64,000 nucleotides of DNA from Halobacteriovoraceae bacterium (GCA_002712005.1 PASP01000014.1:310001-374000), one strand, 5' to 3'; counted from the stretch's first letter, positions 34,536 to 43,727 are shown. The notes: a model not told the origin generated them from the letters alone. A program made the numbers and translations.

Positions 34536-34982
34536 ATGAGAACTGATTTTGACACGTTACGTGCCCTGTCTGTTTATACGACTAATGTATTAGCAGAAAA
34601 TGGAATGATCGAATTTGATATTGATAAAAGAGAAGCTTTAATTGAGGCCATGGCCACAGAATATGGTGTGAGTTTTGCTACGGATGAAGATATCCGTGAT
34701 CAGGCCATTGAAGAAGTTGAAGATAAGATGGGAGTTGATAATCTTCCTGAAGATGTAACTGAGAGTGAAATGTTTAACCATGCGAGAAAGGAAATTATTA
34801 AATCTTTCTCTGGAGAGAATATTTCAGGTCTTTACCTTGTAGAAAGTCTTCACCAAGCAGCCAAGAGAATGACTGGTTTTCTTATGGAGTGTGATCTTAT
34901 AGATGATGTTTTTGGAACAGATGATGAGATTCATACTTTTCTAGTGAGAAAAATAAGAAATTTCTCTTCTAAAAGAAATTAA
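34536..34982 (+). CDS. DUF507-like protein
   Basis: A 148-residue acidic, helical cytosolic protein. AENGMIEFDIDKREALIEAM and the final DEIHTFLVRKIRNFSSKR resemble the DUF507 pattern (short N-terminal helices, basic C-terminus). Start ATG at 34536 is 8 bases after AGGGGA; the ATG two codons upstream is too close to the ribosome site. Function unknown. It ends at a terminator. Confidence 0.6.
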   Translation: MRTDFDTLRALSVYTTNVLAENGMIEFDIDKREALIEAMATEYGVSFATDEDIRDQAIEEVEDKMGVDNLPEDVTESEMFNHARKEIIKSFSGENISGLYLVESLHQAAKRMTGFLMECDLIDDVFGTDDEIHTFLVRKIRNFSSKRN

Positions 34983-35012
34983 TTCTAACGAATACTCAAT
35001 TGATATATCTAA

Positions 35013-35038
35013 GAGGCTCCTATTTGGAGCCTTTTTTT
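35013..35038 (+). terminator. Intrinsic terminator
   Basis: GGCTCC-TATTT-GGAGCC followed by seven T, after the DUF507-like gene. Its T-tract touches the stop codon of the convergent gene. Confidence 0.9.
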
Positions 35039-35609
35039 ATTTAAGCTTTAAAGAGAACATCATTTCTTCAAAATAGGGTCCCTCGACAAGACCATTTAAA
35101 ACAGAGGATAAGCTGGTTGCAAAGAGGCAGCTTTGTTCTCGATGGTTTCTTACAAGAAAGGCATCAAGATACCTTCTTTCAATCCCAGCTTGAGTAGCGG
35201 TTCCTTCAATTCGTACAATTTCAAGCTCACCACTTTTAAAAGACTCTCTATTCTTAAAGTCCTCTGGAGTTCTGATATCAGAAGCCTCTAGATCAAAGAC
35301 AATTTTCATCTCCTCAATCCTATTTTTAAAATCCTCTTCAATAGAAATTTCTTGATTTAAATTCTCTTCATAGAAGAAGTGGGCAGCCCAATCATAGCGG
35401 GTATCTGTACGTTCCCACTTAAGGAGCTTTTCTTCCTGGAGGGTTAAGCCCCACCAAGAAGGGTAGTGAAAGGAGTACTCATGAAAACTCATCGGTTTTG
35501 CATTTTCTAAAAAGGTAGTCTTCTCCTCTTTTACAACAATTAATGTGTAGATGAGGGCCGAAATAAAGAGGATAAGAAGGAGCCAACTGCCCCAGTGGTC
35601 TATAAACAT
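35037..35609 (-). CDS. Membrane-anchored hypothetical protein
   Basis: 190 residues with one N-terminal helix (WGSWLLLILFISALIYTLIV) and a mixed alpha/beta domain of ~160 residues outside or inside the membrane. Short strands such as SFHYPSWWGLTLQ, then LKWERT, recall PsbP/Mog1-like stress folds, but the match is weak. No family assigned. Confidence 0.6.
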   Translation of the reverse strand: MFIDHWGSWLLLILFISALIYTLIVVKEEKTTFLENAKPMSFHEYSFHYPSWWGLTLQEEKLLKWERTDTRYDWAAHFFYEENLNQEISIEEDFKNRIEEMKIVFDLEASDIRTPEDFKNRESFKSGELEIVRIEGTATQAGIERRYLDAFLVRNHREQSCLFATSLSSVLNGLVEGPYFEEMMFSLKLK

Positions 35610-35714
35610 GGCTGCATATTGCCGTGATTAGATAGGCTTGTAAATATGATTGAAATTAGATTCTTAGTAATTATAGGCACTTAAGTCATTTATTAAATCA
35701 TCCAACGCTTGGAC

Positions 35715-35742
35715 TAAAGTTATTTTTCGAGTTCTCCGATAC
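35715..35742 (+). promoter_or_regulatory. Sigma-28-like promoter before the glycine-rich protein gene
   Basis: TAAAGTTA (7 of 8 positions of TAAAGTTT) at 35715-35722, 12 bp, then TCCGATAC (6 of 8 of GCCGATAA) at 35735-35742. Spacing is one more than the usual 11. The gene start is 65 bases downstream. Confidence 0.35.
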
Positions 35743-35806
35743 TTACGTAGAGAACGTATAAAAGTCTTCGTAAAAGTGGTGACGAAAGACCTATTGGAGC
35801 TAAGTT

Positions 35807-37483
35807 ATGAGCTTTGTAAATGTTAAGAAAGCAAACTTTAAAATTCACAAAAGGGACCTCCTCATGGGCTTAATGACCCTCTCGTTTCTACAAGCGGAAG
35901 TCGTTAGGGCCAGTAGTGGATTTGAGGATTGTGATTATATCAATCAAAACCGGTATCAAACGGAATATCAGGCATGTCTTCGTAGTGAGATTGTGATGAA
36001 TTCCGGAACGGATTGTGTGGATTGTTTATTTTCTCAACAACAAGAATCGAATCCTTGGCTCGAAGCCTTAGGGATGGTTGCAGCTCCGCTTGCTTATTTT
36101 GGTTCTGCCTATGTGGGAGCAAGATATGCATATAAATCACAAAAAGAATGGGCCGGAGCATATGAGGCAGGTTACCAAGCATGTACCTCTCAATTTAATT
36201 CGGCACTCGATTATAATATATCTTCTGGAGCCACGGCCTATACAGCAGATGAGATGTCTGGACTGATGGGGTCATGTAATGGATCCGGTCTTGGTGGATA
36301 TGCTGGGTATGGTGGCCTTATTGGAAATGGCTACGGAGGATTTGGTAATCCCTACTTAAGTGCTGGGTATAGCGGTGGCTTCATGTCTGGAATGATGGGA
36401 CCTTCTTTCGGTATGGGAGTAGGAAACGGACTTGGCATTGGAGTTGGAGCAGGGATTGGAATTGGCATCGGTGGTCTAGGTGGACTAGGCGGTATGGGAG
36501 GCTACCCAGGTGGAATGGGTGGAATCGGTATCGGCGGTTATCCTGGAATTGGGATCGGTGGAGGTATTGGTATCGGTGGACTCGGAGGTCTTGGAGGCTT
36601 AGGCGGGCTAGGAATGGGTAGAGGAATTGGTATCGGTGCTGGAGCAGGAATTGGAATTGGAATCGGTGGCTTAGGTGGACTAGGCGGCATGGGAATGGGT
36701 GGTTACCCAGGAATAGGAATTGGTGGCAGTATCGGCATGGGTGGAAGTCCATGGGGTATGGGTTACGGCATGGGTAATGGATTAGGTAATGGTATCGGAA
36801 TAGGTGGCAATATCGGACTTGGTGGTCTAGGTGGACTAGGTATGGGTCGAGGAATTGGTATTGGCGCTGGAGCCGGAATTGGAATAGGAATTGGTGGCCT
36901 CGGAAATGGAATGGGTGGACTAGGCGTTGGCTATGGTCTTTCACCTTATGCAGGACTTGGGGGTAGCGTAAATTTAGGACTTGGTAATAATGGTGGATGG
37001 GGTTACTCCTCTGGTATTGGTGTACCTAATATGACTGGAATGTACGGTCTACCTGGAGCAGGTCTTGGAGGCGCTGGCATGTTTGGTGGAAACCTCGGAT
37101 TAGGAAATGCATACACTAGTGGTATGTATGGAAATGGTATGGGGGGAAGCTGGCATCCTTCTGGAAGTTATTACAATAATACAGGTGGTATGAATCAGTA
37201 TTGGCAACAACAGCAACAAGCTCAGCAACAAGCCTATGGTAGAGCTGCGGCAAGTAGCAGTATCGCTAATCAACTGAATACTTCAAATTATAATACAGCT
37301 GCTGGAGCATCGAGCTCTCTTTATAATAACTATATGCAAGCCGGGCAAGCCTACGGAAATCTTCAGGGAAGCTATGGAGCCTATGGTAGAGGTTATGGTG
37401 GCTATTATGGGTCTACACCTTACGCTGCTGGCAACATGGGATTGAATTTCTCAATCGGCGGCTATGCGGGATTTGGACTCTAA
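35807..37483 (+). CDS. Secreted glycine-repeat protein
   Basis: 558 residues with an N-terminal signal-like helix (RDLLMGLMTLSFLQAEVVRA) and a Cys-containing domain (~35-130) with one more hydrophobic helix (LGMVAAPLAYFGSAYVGARY). Residues ~150-400 are mostly Gly with Ile, Leu and Met, including three near-identical blocks of the form GIGxGAGIGIGIGGLGG at about 36430, 36625 and 36850. The tail is Gln/Ala/Tyr/Gly-rich. Such glycine-zipper repeats may assemble into fibres or coat layers. No known family. Ribosome site GGAG. Confidence 0.72.
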   Translation: MSFVNVKKANFKIHKRDLLMGLMTLSFLQAEVVRASSGFEDCDYINQNRYQTEYQACLRSEIVMNSGTDCVDCLFSQQQESNPWLEALGMVAAPLAYFGSAYVGARYAYKSQKEWAGAYEAGYQACTSQFNSALDYNISSGATAYTADEMSGLMGSCNGSGLGGYAGYGGLIGNGYGGFGNPYLSAGYSGGFMSGMMGPSFGMGVGNGLGIGVGAGIGIGIGGLGGLGGMGGYPGGMGGIGIGGYPGIGIGGGIGIGGLGGLGGLGGLGMGRGIGIGAGAGIGIGIGGLGGLGGMGMGGYPGIGIGGSIGMGGSPWGMGYGMGNGLGNGIGIGGNIGLGGLGGLGMGRGIGIGAGAGIGIGIGGLGNGMGGLGVGYGLSPYAGLGGSVNLGLGNNGGWGYSSGIGVPNMTGMYGLPGAGLGGAGMFGGNLGLGNAYTSGMYGNGMGGSWHPSGSYYNNTGGMNQYWQQQQQAQQQAYGRAAASSSIANQLNTSNYNTAAGASSSLYNNYMQAGQAYGNLQGSYGAYGRGYGGYYGSTPYAAGNMGLNFSIGGYAGFGL

Positions 37484-37502
37484 GAAAAATATAAATGAAT
37501 AT

Positions 37503-37533
37503 AAAAAAGGCCCACATAATGTGGGCCTTTTTT
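37503..37533. terminator. Bidirectional terminator
   Basis: GGCCCACA and TGTGGGCC arms flank a 3-base loop, with six T on one side and six A on the other, so it can stop both the glycine-repeat gene and the convergent gene. Confidence 0.9.
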
Positions 37534-37551
37534 ATGATATAGGAAACTGAA

Positions 37552-37977
37552 TTATTTGTTATGGATAAGTGTTTTAATATCGTGACGAAAGATAACTTGT
37601 ACTTTGTCTGCATCAATTAACTTATCTACAATACCTGGTCCAAACTTTGGATGATCGATAATATCATTGAGTTCAAACTTTGTTTTAATGCTGTACTTTT
37701 GAGACTTAGAAGTTGCTGAAGCTACTTTTTCTAACCAGATATCAGAGATAGAGTTTTGAGTAGTTTTCTTTGTTTTACTCCCAACATTTTTCCCTCTTTT
37801 TGTTTTACTGGCCTTAACAGCAGAGGGGTCTTTGTAAGCGTGAGTTCCTTGGCAAGTTTTACATTGAACTTTACCGATTGTTGTCTCGCTTTTCATGGTA
37901 ACGATAATATGGGCCAGAGTTAATTTACATTTGTTACAATATGATAGAACTTCTTTTCCAACGCTCAACTGAGTCAT
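37552..37977 (-). CDS. Zinc-ribbon protein with UvrD/PcrA-like Tudor domain
   Basis: A 141-residue protein. The ATG at 37977 follows AAGGA by 5 bases; the longer frame to 38112 is not supported. The N-terminus has SYCNKCKLTLAH and CKTCQGTHAY, two CxxC pairs that would bind zinc. A Lys-rich linker leads to DIIDHPKFGPGIVDKL and KVQVIFRHDIKTLIHNK, the same Tudor-like pattern as the protein at 2374-2631. A DNA or RNA-polymerase-linked role is plausible but unproven. Confidence 0.72.
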   Translation of the reverse strand: MTQLSVGKEVLSYCNKCKLTLAHIIVTMKSETTIGKVQCKTCQGTHAYKDPSAVKASKTKRGKNVGSKTKKTTQNSISDIWLEKVASATSKSQKYSIKTKFELNDIIDHPKFGPGIVDKLIDADKVQVIFRHDIKTLIHNK

Positions 37978-38153
37978 GAATATCCTTGGGTAATTAGAAT
38001 TGAGTCTAACTAAGGTAGTTGAGCGGTGCTGCAAAGTAAAGACTAGACGCAACGAACAAGAACGAATGTTTTCATCTCTTTTTGATATAGATAAAGTTAT
38101 TGAGAAGGGCAATAAAACTTGAATCTAATGTAAGGATACTGAACTCAAACACT

Positions 38154-40022
38154 ATGACAAATGCCACGCCCCAACTCATAAAGTTACAGGATAAGGCCAG
38201 GTCTCTTCCGACAAAACCCGGCTGCTACTTAATGAAGTCCAGTAAAGGGAAAGTCCTCTATGTGGGAAAGGCAAAGAGTTTAAAATCTCGAGTTTCAAGT
38301 TACTTCCAACTTTCTGCAAAGTCCCCTAAAACAGAAATTTTAGTAAGCCATATAAGAGATTTTGATTTCGTTCTCACCGATACGGAGTCTGAAGCTCTTA
38401 TTTTAGAAAATAATCTTATTAAAAAATATCGTCCCAAATATAATATCTTGATGAGGGATGATAAATCTTATCCCTATGTTTCCGTTAAGATTTCTGAAGA
38501 GTTTCCTAGGCCTCAATATGTAAGAAAGGTGAAGCGCGATCATAATCATCGTATTTATGGACCTTTTGTTCATGGCTCGGGAATTTCAGAAGTTCTTAGA
38601 ATTCTGATGAAATCGTTTCAATTGAGGGATTGTACTATTCGGGAATTCAATTCTCGAAAAGAACCTTGTCTGCTTTATCAAATCAACCAATGTTCCGCTC
38701 CCTGTGTGGGGAAAATCTCGAAAGATGACTACGAGAAAGACTTACAACTTGCTTTAAACTTTTTTGAAAGCCGGCCTAATGAGTCTCTTGAAGTTTTAAG
38801 TAACAGAATGATGGATGCAGCCGAAAACGAAGAGTTCGAATACGCAGCAATGATTAGAGATAATATGGAAGTTCTTAAGCGCTTTAGTGAATTTTCGAAA
38901 CAAGAAAATGTAGAATTACTAGGGGACTTAAAGAATGTAGATATTCTTGCCTATTATGAGGGAGAGATTGAAGTAGAAGTTTCCGTCTACTTAATTAGAA
39001 ATGGTCTTCTCTTAGGACATAAGAATTTTCATTTCCCTGTTGTGGATTGTACTGATTCAATTGAAAGTGAAGTGATTAATTTTATGTTTCAATATTATAC
39101 TTCTGGAGGAGAGTCTCTCCCCGAAGTTGTCGTCGTTGATTTTGAAAAAGAGAATCGTGACCTCTTTAAAAAGGCTCTTAACTCTTCAGAAAAAGTAAAA
39201 GTTATTACACCAAAGACAAAGAAACATAATTTTCAATCATTGATGAAGTTGACTCTTGATCACGCGAAAGAGCATCAGCGAGTGAGAAAGGACAATGAGG
39301 ATTCAGTCTATGTCGGTTTAAATAAATTGAAAGATCTTTTAGGCTTGAAGGAAAGGCCTGTTGTTTTAGAGTGTTATGATATTGCCATCTTTCAAGGTAA
39401 ATCTCCAACCGCTTCTCAAATCGTTTTTAGAGATGGAACTCCAGATAAGAAAAATTACAGATATTATCATCTTCAGGAAAGACCCGAAGGAAATAATGAT
39501 TTTGCCATGATGAAAGAAGTTCTCGAAAGAAGAATGGATAATGGAAATCTTCCCGATGTTTTTATCGTTGATGGAGGCAAGGGACAATTAAGTATTCTTC
39601 AGGGTGTACTTAAAGAAAAGAATCTTGATATTCCAGTGTGTGCAATTGCTAAGTCTAAAGCAAAAGGAAATTTTAAAAAGGAAGAGATTGCAAAGAGTGA
39701 GGAGAGACTTTTTATTCCAGGGCGATCTAATCCTTATCTTCTTCATAAGAATAAGTCTTTATTTAAAATAATTACTCAAATGAGAGATGAAGCCCATCGT
39801 TTTTCTAGAGTCCTTCATCATAAAGCAGAAAAGAAAAGAACATTCAGCTCATGGCTGGATCAAGTAGAGGGAATAGGTCCAAAAAGAAAGAAGGAAATTC
39901 TCCAAAGACTTAAAGTGAGTAGAGAAGAATTGGCAAGGTGGGATGCTCCTACAATTGCGAAGGAGCTTGAAGTATCTCACCAAATTGCATTGAATATTTT
40001 AAAGGTCATTAAACCTAGTTAA
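38154..40022 (+). CDS. uvrC: Excinuclease ABC subunit C
   Basis: Makes both incisions in nucleotide excision repair. The GIY-YIG-type N-terminal nuclease has KPGCYLMKSSKGKVLYVGKA, a UVR-like segment has EYAAMIRDNMEVL, the RNase H-like C-terminal nuclease has VLECYDIAIFQG and FIVDGGKGQLS, and helix-hairpin-helix motifs (VEGIGPKRKKEIL) end the protein. 622 residues is normal. I chose the ATG at 38154; the frame can begin at a TTG 18 codons earlier, and neither has a strong ribosome site. Its end overlaps a convergent small gene by 8 bases. Confidence 0.96.
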   Translation: MTNATPQLIKLQDKARSLPTKPGCYLMKSSKGKVLYVGKAKSLKSRVSSYFQLSAKSPKTEILVSHIRDFDFVLTDTESEALILENNLIKKYRPKYNILMRDDKSYPYVSVKISEEFPRPQYVRKVKRDHNHRIYGPFVHGSGISEVLRILMKSFQLRDCTIREFNSRKEPCLLYQINQCSAPCVGKISKDDYEKDLQLALNFFESRPNESLEVLSNRMMDAAENEEFEYAAMIRDNMEVLKRFSEFSKQENVELLGDLKNVDILAYYEGEIEVEVSVYLIRNGLLLGHKNFHFPVVDCTDSIESEVINFMFQYYTSGGESLPEVVVVDFEKENRDLFKKALNSSEKVKVITPKTKKHNFQSLMKLTLDHAKEHQRVRKDNEDSVYVGLNKLKDLLGLKERPVVLECYDIAIFQGKSPTASQIVFRDGTPDKKNYRYYHLQERPEGNNDFAMMKEVLERRMDNGNLPDVFIVDGGKGQLSILQGVLKEKNLDIPVCAIAKSKAKGNFKKEEIAKSEERLFIPGRSNPYLLHKNKSLFKIITQMRDEAHRFSRVLHHKAEKKRTFSSWLDQVEGIGPKRKKEILQRLKVSREELARWDAPTIAKELEVSHQIALNILKVIKPS

Positions 40023-40227
40023 GAATATGAATTAATTTTTTGTTACCACCACCACATTCTGGACAACGTGCTGTTTCCTGAACATAGAGATTTTTATAAT
40101 CTGAAAGATGGGTGAAGATCAGCTTTCCTCCACAAACATTACAATCATCTATTTGTTTTTTGACTTGAATAGCGTCACCGAAATATTCTTCAAATCGTTC
40201 GAATCTAAAATCGACCTCTTTGGACAT
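40015..40227 (-). CDS. Small zinc-ribbon protein
   Basis: 70 residues with two CxxC pairs (DDCNVCGGKLIFTH and ARCPECGGGN) arranged as one zinc ribbon, an acidic N-terminus and an AGGAG ribosome site. Small zinc ribbons bind nucleic acids or proteins; no family is identified. It converges on uvrC with an 8-base overlap. Confidence 0.72.
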   Translation of the reverse strand: MSKEVDFRFERFEEYFGDAIQVKKQIDDCNVCGGKLIFTHLSDYKNLYVQETARCPECGGGNKKLIHILN

Positions 40228-40317
40228 TTTTTTTCTCCTAAAAGGGGGTACTTGACCCGTTGCAGGTAATTAATTTTTCGACGTGGAAGCGGGATTTCTT
40301 TACATTACCGAGTAGAA

Positions 40318-41358
40318 GTGGGATTTAATGGAGATAATTACCCCTTACTTCAGAGTATTGATCCAATGTCCGATGATTTTTATTTAAAAATGAGAAAAAT
40401 AGCTCAGCATAATCAAAGAAAAGGAGCATTTCCCTTTCCTACTTATGCTGAAGCCCTATTCTCCCAAGTTTTGGTGAGTAGGAGAGTATTGTCATCAAGC
40501 TTTGAGAGACCATCGGAGAGAACACCTGTAGCCTCTCGTGGGCCAGAAGACGCTCCATCTTCTTCAAGGGAGATCACTCAGGGCCAAGCCTTGAAGGACT
40601 CCAAGCAAGGGCCAGGATCAACATCTAAGGGCCTTCAAGAGAAGTCATCTGAACAATCCTTGCAGAATTCAAAAAATGGCCCAAAAAACGAGGGAAAGAA
40701 AGATAAGTCCCTATCTGAAAAGAAACAACTCTTCCAATCACTCGATAAATTTATTGATCAAAAAATTAATGGCTCTGATAAGTCGAGTGTCTCTTTTCCT
40801 GGTGGAGAAATTTCAAAGAATCCTGCTCTTGGTTTTTCTGATGGATCGAGCGTTAAGCTTACAGATCTAGAGGAATTAGCAGGTGATCGTCCTATCATTT
40901 ACGATCACGATGCCTTTGAAGGTTCAGATCTTTCTGTCATCTTTGTGGGTGAAAGACCGAAAGACTTTGATGATGAAAATCCAAAAGCGGATCTTCTTAG
41001 CAAAATGATTTCTGCTATGAAGTTAAAAGATACAGAGTATAGCCGTATTTTTCTTTCTAAAGATCCAGATATGGCCAGATCTGAGTGGTATAAAACTCTG
41101 CAGCTTTTAGATGGGAGAATGCAACTTTGTATCGTCCCTCTAGGGGCCAAGGCTACAAATACGATACTTGGAACAAAAGAGCGTCTCTCTAAGATTCATG
41201 GTCAGCAAGTTAAATTTAAGATTATTGGTCATAAGACAGAAATCGATTTGAGTGTTTATCCTGTTTTTCATCCCGATTTCTTACAGATTAATCCCAATAT
41301 GAAGCGCTCGGCTTGGATTGATCTTCAAAAAGTTATGGGGCATCTCGGTATTAATTAA
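40318..41358 (+). CDS. Divergent uracil-DNA-glycosylase-like protein
   Basis: 346 residues. The first ~150 are low-complexity Ser/Lys/Gln-rich linker. The C-terminal ~160 fit the UDG superfamily: SVIFVGERP in place of the GExPG water-activating loop, and VYPVFHPDFLQINPNMKRSA in place of the HPS leucine loop, then a helical end. The iron-sulphur cysteines of family 4 enzymes are absent (one Cys in the domain) and the first motif is altered, so it may lack the usual activity. Start is GTG 40318 with a poor ribosome site. Confidence 0.65.
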   Translation: MGFNGDNYPLLQSIDPMSDDFYLKMRKIAQHNQRKGAFPFPTYAEALFSQVLVSRRVLSSSFERPSERTPVASRGPEDAPSSSREITQGQALKDSKQGPGSTSKGLQEKSSEQSLQNSKNGPKNEGKKDKSLSEKKQLFQSLDKFIDQKINGSDKSSVSFPGGEISKNPALGFSDGSSVKLTDLEELAGDRPIIYDHDAFEGSDLSVIFVGERPKDFDDENPKADLLSKMISAMKLKDTEYSRIFLSKDPDMARSEWYKTLQLLDGRMQLCIVPLGAKATNTILGTKERLSKIHGQQVKFKIIGHKTEIDLSVYPVFHPDFLQINPNMKRSAWIDLQKVMGHLGIN

Positions 41359-41524
41359 CTTAAGTTACCGAATTTTCTTACAATTGTGCCTTGAGAAAAA
41401 TTCTTTAAAAAGATAGAATAAAGAGGTTGAAGCCGAGTGCTTTCTTAATCGTCTGCGCATTAAGAACAAGGCTTTAGTAGTCAGAATGACTTGGTATTTT
41501 GGGACCACGGAAGGAGCCCCTCGA

Positions 41525-42763
41525 TTGAAAAACTGGATTCTATTATTTTTAATTTTTGCAAGTATTGCATCTGAGGAAACCAGTGCTAACTTCACCCGTG
41601 TTTACGGAAAGTATCTTCAAGAAAATGCTGTTCAAAAGGGACCGGAGATTAAGTCTGCTCCTTCAGTAAGAGTGTTGGTTCAAAAGTCTAGAAAAGATGT
41701 ATCTATTTCTGGATTAGATTTAAAAAGAAAATTCCATTTAAGTAATCGAACGAAGCATTTTGCAGGTCGAAAGAAAATTAAGTTTAAGTGTTCTGAATTA
41801 AGAAGCGCGGATTTTAATAAACCTGTTCTTCTTGCTTCACTTGGTTCAAGTGCAGGACTACTTACTTTAAATAATGATGAAAAGTTCAATGGCCTTATTC
41901 ACGTAGTAAGTTCAAGAGATAGTGAAAGTTGTGATGTCGTTCATGAGACGGACATGGATACTTATATCGCTGGTTTACTAGCGAAAGAGATGAACTCCAA
42001 ATGGCCTATTGAGGCGCTCAAGGCACAAGCTGTTGCGGCAAGAAGTTATGCCCTTCATAAAATGCAAAGTGGGCAAGTCAGAAAAGAAGCAGGCTTTGAA
42101 ACTTTCTATGATCTCGAAAGTTCGGAGAAGCATCAGGTTGCAGGAAATTTCTTTGATGTTAATCCTAAAACGAGAAGTGCAGCTTTGGCGACATCTGGAC
42201 AAGTTCTCGTCAACTCACGATCTAAAATTGCTCCTGTTTTTTTTCATGCAAAATGCGGAGGTCAAACATTGAGACCTTCTCATGTTTGGCAAAATAAAGT
42301 GGATAGTTATACTTCTGTGAAATGTCCTTTCTGCGAAAATCATGGGCAAAGAGCTTATAATAGTAAGTTGACCCTTTCTAAAATTAAGAAATTTATTTAT
42401 TGGGCGAAGAGAAAAGGACATCTTCCTGCTTCTATCAAAGAGCATATGAGTAAGCCCTTTCGACTTGTAAGAGATAAGAAGTTCAATCGAAAGATTCATT
42501 TCTATCTTGGCTCCCATAATTATTCTTTTAAAAAGACTTTATTGAGAAGATACTTTGGACGATTTATAGTTCCTTCTAATAACTTTGAAATGAAAGTGAT
42601 AAGAAAGAATAAAAGTGCCTATTTTCAGATTGATGGAGCAGGTCTTGGACATGGAGTTGGAATGTGTCAGCTCGGAGCCCTTGATTTAGCGCAAAGAGGC
42701 TGGGATTATAAGAGAATCTTATCTTACTACTTCCCAGGTCATACTCTGTCGAAAGTATACTAG
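41525..42763 (+). CDS. Exported SpoIID/LytB-domain protein
   Basis: 413 residues. SpoIID domains cleave denuded glycan strands or enhance amidases. I chose the TTG at 41525, 8 bases after AAGGAG, which gives a clean signal peptide KNWILLFLIFASIASEETSA; the frame opens 13 codons earlier. The domain (~130-410) shows TYIAGLLAKEMNSKWPIEAL, KAQAVAARSYA, FHAKCGGQTLR and the final GAGLGHGVGMCQLGA. A likely disulfide or metal pair (CPFC) lies in the middle. It is 9 bases from the amidase gene. Confidence 0.9.
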   Translation: MKNWILLFLIFASIASEETSANFTRVYGKYLQENAVQKGPEIKSAPSVRVLVQKSRKDVSISGLDLKRKFHLSNRTKHFAGRKKIKFKCSELRSADFNKPVLLASLGSSAGLLTLNNDEKFNGLIHVVSSRDSESCDVVHETDMDTYIAGLLAKEMNSKWPIEALKAQAVAARSYALHKMQSGQVRKEAGFETFYDLESSEKHQVAGNFFDVNPKTRSAALATSGQVLVNSRSKIAPVFFHAKCGGQTLRPSHVWQNKVDSYTSVKCPFCENHGQRAYNSKLTLSKIKKFIYWAKRKGHLPASIKEHMSKPFRLVRDKKFNRKIHFYLGSHNYSFKKTLLRRYFGRFIVPSNNFEMKVIRKNKSAYFQIDGAGLGHGVGMCQLGALDLAQRGWDYKRILSYYFPGHTLSKVY

Positions 42764-42772
42764 TGTTATAAA

Positions 42773-43537
42773 ATGAAGAATAAGCTACTAATCACATTCG
42801 TTATCATCTTCGTCATAAGGCCAGTTCTTGGCTTTACTATTTTGATTGACCCCGGTCATGGTGGAGAGGATGATGGTGCAAGAGGCCGCTACTATTTTGC
42901 TAAGAAAAAATGGCGTCTGATAAAAGAAAAAGACATTGCATTATCTCTATCCAAGAAAATCCATGAACAATTACAAAAGAAAGGGTTTTCAAGCTATCTT
43001 ACAAGAAGTGTCGATCGTTCTGTGAGTTTAGCCGAAAGAGCAGAGATTGCAGAAAAGATTGAAGCCGACCTCTTTATTAGTGTTCATATTAATTCATCCG
43101 ATAAATCGAGTCCTCGAGGATTTGAAACCTACTATTTAGATAATCACGATGATTCTGCTGTTAAGAAAGTAGAACAAGTGGAAAACAAGGATCTAAAAGG
43201 GGAAGAGTTAATTATTAATAAAATATTAACTGATTTAGTTATATCCAGAACAGTCACAAGTTCAAAAGGATTGGCGACAAGTATTCATGCGCGAATACAT
43301 GATAAGGTGGGGAAGAAATATAAGATGAAAGATCGAGGTGTTAAACCTGGACTTTTCTATGTGCTTGCACTTACGAAAAGACCGGCCATTTTATTAGAAG
43401 TTGGCTTTCTTTCTAATTCAAAAGAGCTCGCTAAGATGCTGAAGGACGACCTTCAGGATTCCTATGCTTTAGCTGTTGCTGATGGCATTCAAGACTACTT
43501 AAAGAAGCAAACTAAGATCGAACCTTCTTTACTCTAG
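42773..43537 (+). CDS. N-acetylmuramoyl-L-alanine amidase (Amidase_3)
   Basis: A 254-residue exported zinc amidase that cuts the amide between glycan and stem peptide. Signal-type N-terminus NKLLITFVIIFVIRPVLG. Zinc ligands are seen in DPGHGGEDDG (His), AERAEIAE (Glu) and SVHINSS (His); the catalytic Glu is in LLEVGFLSN. It has no extra peptidoglycan-binding domain. It lies directly after the SpoIID gene, so glycan cleavage and amidase action are encoded together. Confidence 0.93.
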   Translation: MKNKLLITFVIIFVIRPVLGFTILIDPGHGGEDDGARGRYYFAKKKWRLIKEKDIALSLSKKIHEQLQKKGFSSYLTRSVDRSVSLAERAEIAEKIEADLFISVHINSSDKSSPRGFETYYLDNHDDSAVKKVEQVENKDLKGEELIINKILTDLVISRTVTSSKGLATSIHARIHDKVGKKYKMKDRGVKPGLFYVLALTKRPAILLEVGFLSNSKELAKMLKDDLQDSYALAVADGIQDYLKKQTKIEPSLL

Positions 43538-43627
43538 GTTGAGATCTTTTCACCGTTACTCTTTATTAAATTAAGTTTCAAATACCTCTTAAACACTTTT
43601 TTTATTTCTCTACACTTTTTTCAAAAG

Positions 43628-43664
43628 GAGGAGGGAAAAGCTCGCACTTTTTTAATCCCTCCTC
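43628..43664. repeat. Inverted repeat after the amidase gene
   Basis: GAGGAGGGA and TCCCTCCTC form a 9-bp perfect stem with a 19-base loop; a second hairpin, TGGCCCT/AGGGCCA at 43685-43708, follows. Neither has a T-tract. They may act as Rho-dependent or processing signals between convergent genes. Confidence 0.4.
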
Positions 43665-43727
43665 ACTTTGGAGAGAGTAGAGAGTGGCCCTAGAATTTTC
43701 CAGGGCCATTATTTAAATTATGTTTGA

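Noticed and set aside
36381-36944. 187-codon minus-strand frame opposite the glycine-repeat gene
   Set aside because: It is rich in His, Arg, Gln and Phe because it is the complement of glycine-repeat codons. It has no start signal and is a shadow.
41365-41595. 76-codon minus-strand frame upstream of the SpoIID gene
   Set aside because: It overlaps the SpoIID signal-peptide region and its ribosome site, and lacks its own start signal and family match.
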